DNA of 64,000 nt, from contig CM023533.1 in assembly GCA_013350335.1 (NCBI GenBank), forward strand, positions 27,634,869 through 27,698,868, written 5' to 3'. The position numbers and the translations under genes were made by a program. Within the stretch, counting starts at the first letter, position 1. Every line of letters begins with the position of its first letter. The notes beneath the pieces are model-generated. The model was not told the origin of the DNA. It made no database searches and saw only the letters and a program-made list of their open reading frames with translations. Source of the stretch: Chimonanthus salicifolius (Eukaryota; Streptophyta; Magnoliopsida; Laurales; Calycanthaceae). Shown in pieces: positions 57,243 through 64,000 of the stretch.

Positions 57243-58970
57243 TCTAATTAGAATTGCTCATTACTCAAGAAAGGGTAATTCGCTTTCCATGCATCCAAGT
57301 GTCTAGACAGATGAAAAACCTGAGTCCCTGATGGACGGAGATCACCTCCCTGAAAATACGACCAATTTCTGTGGTTTTTTGGAGTAAAAAAAGCCATTTT
57401 TAAGTAGCAAATTCTTCCATGCATCCAACATAGACTTTTTCAGGAAAGCACATTATTTTCCATGCATCCAAACAAAGCCTAAATTCTGATCTCTTAATGC
57501 CAAAAGTTTAAGCCAAAACCCTAGCCCTATTTATTATCATACCAAATGACCCACACCCCCTTGAAGGAGAAGAAAAAAACCCTTGAAAGATAAACCCCAG
57601 TTGTAGATTTAAATTCAAGAGATTAGGTAAATAACACAAAAATGAATAAACTGATAACATAATGTATCGGAACCTAGGCCTCATAACTTGAGAAAAATAA
57701 ATAACTTGATTAACAAGTACTAAAACCCTTACCTTAGATCGGGAGAAATTGAGATAAAACCCAATTGGAAGACGTAAACAGGGATATAGAAGGGCGGATC
57801 TGAATCAGAAATTTCAATTAGAATGAAAAAAGAAATAGAAAGAAACCTAATCTTAGCCCTAGATTAAGACCTCACTAAAAATTCAGAAGGAGATCATCTC
57901 ACCTGATTATGAGTTCAACGACACCCAACCCTTGTACGTTTAAAAAAGTTGCTACGACGAAAACTAGAAGATAAAGGAAGAGCTTAAAATAAAGGAGGGG
58001 GCCAGATGCTGTGAAAACCTGAGAAGACCTACACAAACCCAAGAATTCTTATTTTCACAGCATCTAGCCACCTTACGTTGGCCCCCTCATTTCTTTTAAG
58101 CTCTTTCCTAATCTTCCGTTTTCGTCATCTTTCTAAACGTACAAGGGTTGGGTGTTGTTGAACTCAAAATCAGGTGCGACGATCTCCTTCTGAATTTTTG
58201 GGTTGGGTGTTGTTGAACTCAAAATCAGGTGCGACGATCTCCTTCTGAATTTTTGGGTTGGGTGTTGTTGAACTCAAAATCAGGTGCGACGATCTCCTTC
58301 TGAATTTTTTTAGTGAGGTCTTAATCTAGGGCTGAGGTTAGGTTTCTTTCTACCTCTTTTTACGATTTCTTTTTTCATTCTAATTGAAATTTCTGATTTA
58401 GATCCACCCTTCTATATCCCTGTTTACGTCTTCTAACTAGGTTAATCTCAATTTCTCCTGATATGAGGTAAGGATTTTGGTACTCTGTTAATCAGGTTAT
58501 TTATTTTTCTCGAGTTATGAGGTCTGGGTTCCGATACATTATGTTATCAGTTTATTCATTTTTTGTGTTATTTACCTAATCTCTTGAATTTAAATCTACA
58601 ACTAGGGTTTATCTTTCAAGGTTTTTTTTCCTTCTTGAAGGGGGCGGGGGTCATTTGGTATGATAATAAATAGGGCTAGGGTTTTAGCCTGAAACTTTTG
58701 GCATAAAGAGATCATAATGTATGGAAAAGAATGTGCTTTCCTGAAAAAGACTGTTGGATGCATGGGAATGATTTGCTACCGAAAAATGCCTTTTTTTACT
58801 CCAAAAAAGCCCATCCAGTTAGTTTTGGTGAGAAGTTGGTTGTATTTTCAGAGAGGTGATTTCCGTCCATCAGGGACTTAGATTTTTCATCTGTAGACAT
58901 TTGGTGTCTATTTGGAAGTTAGATGCATGGAAATTGAATTACTCTAGCATGGTACTTTTAGAATTAGACA
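57243..58970. repeat. 1.7 kb near-palindrome (inverted duplication), centre about 58035
   Basis: Left arm 57243-58017 and right arm 58052-58970 are inverted copies at roughly 85-90 percent identity by eye, separated by about 35 bp. Matching pairs include 'agatgctgtgaaaa' and 'ttttcacagcatct' at the centre, 'aagagcttaaaa' and 'ttttaagctctt', 'cgtaaacagggatatagaag' and 'cttctatatccctgtttacg', 'ccctgatggacgga' and 'tccgtccatcaggg', and 'gtctaatt' and 'aattagac' at the outer ends. On the minus strand the left arm contains the proposed SKIP leader exon and donor, so the right arm is a diverged, inverted copy of that region. Confidence 0.9.
58145..58309. repeat. 55 bp tandem triplication in the right arm of the palindrome
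   Basis: Three copies of a 55 bp unit start at 58145, 58200 and 58255, each beginning 'gggttgggtgttgttgaac' and containing 'aggtgcgacgatctcc'. The copies are nearly identical, so the expansion is recent. The left arm has one copy only. Each unit includes the AATCAG|GTGCGA donor-like junction. Confidence 0.93.
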
Positions 58971-59980
58971 TTGTACTGCAAAACATGTATAATAAATTTC
59001 ATTTATGTTAAGTTCTAATCACATTTAAGAATAGAGTTATGATAAAAAAAGAGGAAAAACTTTCATTATCTTTATTCTTCACTTTTCGTGAAATGAAAAA
59101 TGACAAACAGCCTAAACAATTTCGTGTTTGCAAGCCTCACTTTCTACTAAAAATAAATCAAAATAGAACATGTTGGACTTCTTTGTCCCAAATACAAATC
59201 TAGTGTCAAAGCTACAAACATGTCTTATTCCATATAATGTTAATTCAAACCCCAATCTTTTGGCAGTCGTTCTCATGCCCTTTATGAGAGATGCAAACAG
59301 ATAATCACATAATATCACAAAATCACAAGTAAATATTATTTATAAAGATCTTATAAAAAAAATGAGAAGAAATACGATCCTCAAACAAAATAGAAAGAAA
59401 GAACTCCCCTACATGGTTGTCTATTTTATTGAGTCTTAAAAACATTAGAACTTCATGCTCAGAATCAAACTCACAAGAAAACTCAAACCCAAATTAAATG
59501 CATCAAAGGTCGAAATCAGATCAGCCCTTTTTTACAGCTTCTTTTTTTCCCCTTTTCTACAGAGAGAGTACCATGTTTTCATACTGGCTTCAGATAAGCC
59601 ACAAAAAATGCTACTATGGCTATGATTCAACTGCACTACATCAATTATGGGCTTTCAAATTGCTTTAAGTTTTCTTTGAGGCTGTTTTCCTACACCCTAT
59701 CTTCAGATGTCCCTTACTACTACATCCATTCATCCTACAAAACTTTCTAAGGTTGAAGAAGATGAAGATAAGAAAGTACAGAGCATTCCTTTCTGAACAA
59801 TCAAATCAAATCATTCAAAAGTCTATTTTCAGCACAGTTAAATTGATATAGATCTAGGATTTTTTGTCTTTACAACAACAAGAACAAATAATTCTTATAT
59901 TCTAACAGAGCAATAGAGCAACAGAGTAACAGGTAACAGTAACGAAGAACTGATTGGTGGGATTTGATGCTATTTACCTC
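58971..59980. other. Intergenic sequence, no gene seen
   Basis: A minus-strand frame at 59112-59318 has no family resemblance. Nothing else is assignable. Confidence 0.5.
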
Positions 59981-59989
59981 ATTCAAGAT

Positions 59990-60545
59990 CTGCTCCTAAG
60001 ACCATCATGAATTTTATTATTTTTACTAGAGTAAAAGCAATCACAAGTGTTTAGTGAGCAAAACGGTCTAAGATTGAAACAAAAATTGTGTGTTAATATA
60101 GATAGAGCAAAAAGATGAAAAGGGAGCAGAAGATGACCTTAGATTGGAAGATTGCAGTTGGTTGTCCAGAGTCCTCCAGTCGATGCCTTTTTCTTCTAGG
60201 ACTATTTCTCTAGGCCCTGCAGAATCAAAGGGATTGAGCTTTTTGGTGGGATTCTGTCGTTGAAGGAGCCGAGCTTGAGATTTCTAACTTGATAGACAGA
60301 CCCAGAGAGAGAAAGAGAGACGGAGAGAGAAAAAAAAGACCCAGAAAGAGAGAGACCGAGAGAGAGAGAGAAAAAGACCTAGAAAAAGAGAGACTCAGAG
60401 AAGCTCGTGAGAGGCGAGAGAGCTCGAGAGCGGCGAAAGAGATCGAGAAGGGCGAGAGAGGAACCCTTTGCGATTTCGTGCTCTAATGGCTTGAGTTTCG
60501 GATTTATACTTCGGATCTTTCATGGAACGTCCGCGGTCACAGAAT
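59990..60545 (-). promoter_or_regulatory. Pyrimidine-rich, leader-like segment (minus strand)
   Basis: On the minus strand a (CT)-rich tract at 60300-60470 is followed by 'tttgattctgcag' at 60228-60216 and 'aatctaaggtcatc', resembling a plant 5' leader with a splice acceptor. On the plus strand it gives an Arg/Glu repeat frame that I regard as a composition artefact. It could be the original first exon of SKIP, or of a non-coding RNA. Low certainty. Confidence 0.25.
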
Positions 60546-61639
60546 TTTCGACCGACGTGTAGGTGACTTTTAGTAAAAAAAAAAAATTAAAAAAAAAAAA
60601 AGACTGCTTTTTAAAAAATTAAAAATATAACTTATATTCGTCCGATAGATATTGACGAAGTTCACAACCAATGTCTTTTTTTTTTTTAAAGAGAAGAAAT
60701 CGATAGATATTTTTTTTCTCTGGCCCACGATATCTCAGGCGTACAATGTATCGACCGAGATCTTAACCCCTTTTTAGTATCCGAATACTAAATAGACTCC
60801 AAATCTAGACCGACTCAGTCCACAGACCAAATCTAGAGGTGGAAAATAACCTAACAAAACAATTCTATTTAATTGGCTTGAACTATTTTTTTTTCATTAC
60901 TATATGAATAGAACAAACATGATAATATTTAAAAATATTACTAAAAACAACAAAAATCATCAAACTAGAAAAGCACTTCAACACACTACCTCATGTACAT
61001 CAACATTATCAACAACATTTTTAGCATTTTACAAAAAAAAAAATCAACAAGTAGCGAAAATTCAACCATACTCAACATGGAAGAAAATGCCAATGCTTCA
61101 TGAGAATTTTGGAACACAATTGGAGGTGACAATGTTTCATAGTTTAACATTAATTTAGATTATTAGATTATCAATTGAACATTTTTATTTTACAATTTTG
61201 TGCAATTAAATTCATCTATTGAGTTGAATTGTTTAATATGTAGTCTCAACATAATCCTGCAAATATATAATAAATTGTTACAATTAAAAATGATAAAAAA
61301 ATCAAAATTCACATTCCAATTACCATATTTAATAGTAATGTCACAAAATGATGTTAAAGAAAAAGGGATAAAATAAATAAGAATTAAAGACTCAAAATTT
61401 TTAGGCATATTGGGGCAAATTTACAACTTTTAAATATATTTTCGTCAAAAATCCTAAAATTAAAAAAAGAAATAATTTTTGTATTGAATCATATAAACCA
61501 GAAAATAAAAATTTAGAGAAATCGAAATCAAATTACCTGTCGAGAATGGTCCGTTTACAAAGTTTAGAACTATTAATTTTATCTGTTACTGGAGGCAAGA
61601 GAGACCTTTCTGCAATTTTGGAGCTCGATTTTGCCATTA
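60546..61639. other. AT-rich region upstream of STT3A
   Basis: Homopolymer-rich, with no gene. The STT3A promoter should lie in the last few hundred bases; no clear TATA box is seen. Confidence 0.5.
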
Positions 61640-64000
61640 ATGGCGGAGTTGGAAGATGTTGGCAAAGGATCTACTCTCAGGAACGCCTTCGGTGTCGTTC
61701 TTGCCTTCTTCATCCTCAACTTGATCGGAGTCCTCGCCTTCTCGATCCGTCTTTTCTCTGTAAGCCTCGATTTTTCTCTCATTCCTCTCTTAAAAACACT
61801 TGATCAGTTCTCCGGGGCCTCCCCACGATGGCCTTGCGGGTTTTTGCTCTGTTAATGCGAATCCACGCAGTTTTGTGCTACATTTTGACATGAATTGCAA
61901 ATTTACACTTCATTGGATCGGTTCCATGTTATAAAATACGAGAGCGTCATTCTCGAATTCGATCCTTACTTCAACTACAGAGTGACTCAGGTTCTTTCTT
62001 TAATCTTCATTTTCGTCTTTTCTCATTTTGCAATTGAATTATGTTTAACTGCTTAATGAATCTGTATTTCGTAAATATATGGATTTTATTCTTGTTCAGG
62101 TTGGGTTTCTAGTTGTCGGGATTCAGCAATGGATGCTGATATTTTCGTGAGATTTCATGGAAAATGCAGAATTTTATGAAAAATGTATTTCTTAGTTCTT
62201 ACCATGGATTTTTTCAAAAATCGATGGAGTCATGCATGAAAAATGCAGCATGAATGAATTTTTCTTTATTAAAGATGAAGGTTTTTTCGTTCACTGTTAA
62301 AAGAGTTAAGGTTAGCGAAATACTCCCAAGAGAGCTACTCTAATGAGACATGCCATTAAATGAATTATAGGTTCATATATTTGAGTTCATTTAATAGGTG
62401 AGTAATGGATATAAAGTACATAAATGTTCACTCTGATAATCTAAGCCATGTAATGTTGACTTTTAAATTTCGATGAGTATAGGGCCACTTGTTTTTTAAA
62501 GTTTAAAATTAAGGGATAGGATGATTAGATGGAGGTGAAATTTCATACACAAATTATTTATATGATCCTCTTTATATCACACCCAACTATGTAGGCCCTA
62601 AGATCCATTTGATGGCATGTCTCGTTAGTGTCTCATTAGAAAAATTATGTAGGATTTTTGTTGTTTAAAAACTCAACTTTCACTCTAGTTTGAATCCTAA
62701 TAAATGAAGTAACTTAGATGATGATGAAGACATCATGGGATGCCAGCATAGAAAGAAGCATCAAAAGTTAGATTTTTCCTCAACATGGTTGGATGATGAT
62801 TTTGTGTATATTTCTAATATATCCAACCATGGATAATGACAAATGCAGCCATGGATAGCTCAGATTGGACGTTGATCAAGAAAGAATTTGAAGATTTGGC
62901 TCGATTCATCCATTTACATCATCTAACTAATTTATTTATGGATTGTGACCTATTTGACCGTTGATCCAGTGCCATGTGGGCATTTGTTTTTGTTATCTTA
63001 TTAGTGTCATATTGTTCTAGTTTATATAGTTTCAAGATTGTTATGGGCTTGTATTTGTTTTTATGATTTTAGAGTGTCTATATGTGTGTTTTAAGTCACA
63101 CGTGTCTAGGGTTTTAAGAAAATCTCCGCTTTTATAAATGATTGTAAGATACACTTTTGAGAAATGAATGAATGAATGAATGAAGAAGTTCAAGTTGTTC
63201 CCATTTGCAGACCTGGTGTGACCCCTTCTGCCTCTTTGGTGTGAGGTACATAACCTTATGTAACTAAAGGTACAAATCCTTCTACTACTACTACTTTTTT
63301 TTTTCATCTTCTCAATCACTTTTTCTTTCCTTTCCTCTTCTTGTCTCTTTTTTTTTTCCCCACTTTTTCTCCTATATCTTATTTTTATCCCTTTTCATTT
63401 GAACTCTAACCCTAACCAAACTAGGACCCAACCCCACTATCGACCACCAAAGTCCTGTAGGAACCCACTAGCCAGTACAGACGTCCATACATGTACGCAC
63501 AACCATACGCACATGCACTTTTTTCCCTATTTTGCATCCCACCCTCTAGATCCCTATCTTAGACTTGTTGATCTAACCCAAACCTATTGTTTTAGCCTAT
63601 TTGAGACCCAATTTTGTCCAAGAATTGAAAAAATAACAAATCCTAATTCCTTTGATAAACCCTAGGTGGCCCCATAATTGTATTTCATCCCTTGAGTGAC
63701 TAGTTGTTAAATCTAGAAGACCTAAGACAAGGTTTGTTGTGACTTAATTAGTCTTTTGAGGGATTTTACATTGAAAGCCAACAATACAACCTTGGGAGCT
63801 TTATGTGTATGTGTCATTCTTCTTTTGAATCTCTTTAATTAATTGTGTATGTGAGTTTGCATAGTTTTTTGTAATATTTTTTGTTCAATATTAATTTCTC
63901 TCTCCCTAACATCTTATATGGATTATGAATATAGGTTGCATGTCACACTCTAGGATTCACCATATGCATTTTGCATTCTCATAACATTCTACGTCAAATG
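61640..64000 (+). CDS. STT3A: Oligosaccharyltransferase catalytic subunit STT3A, 5' part, cut by the window edge
   Basis: Exon 1 (61640-61759) encodes 40 residues: [20 protein letters not shown] then [20 protein letters not shown], the start and first membrane helix of plant STT3A. Exon 2 (61928-61990) encodes [21 protein letters not shown], the first lumenal segment with the catalytic-site Asp of the FDP motif. The expected next residues (FLTKNGIYDFWNWFDDRTW) are not found up to 64000, so intron 2 exceeds 2 kb and the rest lies beyond the edge. STT3 transfers the preformed glycan to Asn-X-Ser/Thr in the endoplasmic reticulum lumen. Both exons are phase 0. Oddity: the bases before exon 2 are CCAT, not an AG acceptor. 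The start is the first ATG in a matching context; a TTG nine bases upstream is not needed. Confidence 0.92.
61760..61927 (+). other. STT3A intron 1 with a non-canonical acceptor
   Basis: 168 bp, donor TCT|GTAAGC (normal). By homology exon 2 must start at GTT (61928), but the preceding bases are 'ttccat'. The only nearby AG upstream (CGCAG at 61870) would add codons with an in-frame TGA. A single G-to-T change (CAG to CAT) or a local base error would explain it. Confidence 0.7.
62336..62642. mobile_element. MITE with long inverted ends inside STT3A intron 2
   Basis: The left end 'ctctaatgagacatgccatt' and 'aaatg' (about 62339-62364) is inverted at the right end as 'catttgatggcatgtctc' and 'gttagtgtctcattag' (about 62606-62640). 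The right arm has an extra 'gttagtgt' insertion. The 300 bp interior is non-coding. Target duplication not resolved. Confidence 0.6.
62643..64000. other. Rest of STT3A intron 2 within the window
   Basis: A (GAAT)n run lies at about 63162-63184, T-rich tracts at 63293-63370, and an 'aaccctaacc' telomere-like motif near 63408. No exon-like sequence of STT3A was found. A frame at 63399-63665 has no family resemblance. Confidence 0.5.

Larger units (their letters stand above)
53483..57899 (-). other. Inferred 5'UTR intron of SKIP, filled with transposon debris
   Basis: The acceptor TTTTTCCAG at 53491-53483 and the donor TCATAATCAG|GTGAGATG at about 57909-57892 (minus strand) could bound one intron of about 4.4 kb. 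The coding strand upstream of the donor, 'tacaagggttgggtgtcgtt', lacks a long frame, as expected for a leader exon. Inside lie a CGAGTACTCGAG-rich repeat (53900-54170), the hAT element at 55306-56606 and LTR-like sequence. The pairing of donor and acceptor is inference from position and motif. Confidence 0.4.

Noticed and set aside
60289..60486. Arg/Glu-rich plus-strand frame
   Set aside because: It derives from a GA-rich low-complexity tract; the composition alone explains the frame.
1..64000. CRISPR array, bacterial operon or integrated phage
   Set aside because: No regularly spaced short repeats with unique spacers and no prokaryotic gene organisation; the window is plant nuclear DNA.

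Overview
This window is a piece of a plant nuclear genome, almost certainly an angiosperm. The evidence is intron-rich genes of plant-specific families (a class III HD-ZIP factor with 18 coding exons, a DUF1677 protein, a NUCLEAR FUSION DEFECTIVE 6-like mitochondrial protein), a split miR165/166 target site, AT-rich spacers full of SINE, LINE, hAT and MITE-like debris, and no prokaryotic or organellar gene order. I cannot name the species.

Layout. 1-9.1 kb: no gene; duplicated blocks and a tRNA-derived SINE split by a hAT element. 9.2-9.8 kb (+): intronless DUF1677 gene. 9.8-13.9 kb: repeats. 13.9-26.7 kb (-), with a leader to about 27.5 kb: a complete class III HD-ZIP gene of the ATHB8/ATHB15 (corona) type. 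27.5-45.8 kb: a long gene-poor tract with hAT MITEs, a large fold-back element, a tandem array of about 240 bp units, two LINE-1 tails and one GC-rich ACGTG island. 45.8-46.2 kb (-): a two-exon NFD6-like gene. 48.65-49.37 kb (-): a SWIM plus RING zinc-finger protein. 51.6-53.4 kb (-): SKIP/SNW1, a spliceosome-associated and transcriptional cofactor, with an inferred 4.4 kb 5'UTR intron full of transposons. 57.2-59.0 kb: a 1.7 kb near-palindrome covering the inferred SKIP first exon. 61.64 kb to the right edge (+): the first two exons of the oligosaccharyltransferase catalytic subunit STT3A.

The genes do not form a functional cluster; they are ordinary neighbours. The main anomalies are four single-base insertions that break the frame in three otherwise well-conserved genes (one in HD-ZIP III, two in SKIP, one in SWIM/RING), a missing AG acceptor in STT3A intron 1, and the palindrome at the SKIP 5' end. 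The shared +1 pattern points first to assembly error rather than to three pseudogenes. I see no wholly new biological system here; the best leads are the palindrome (a possible small-RNA source or promoter rearrangement) and the nested mobile elements.
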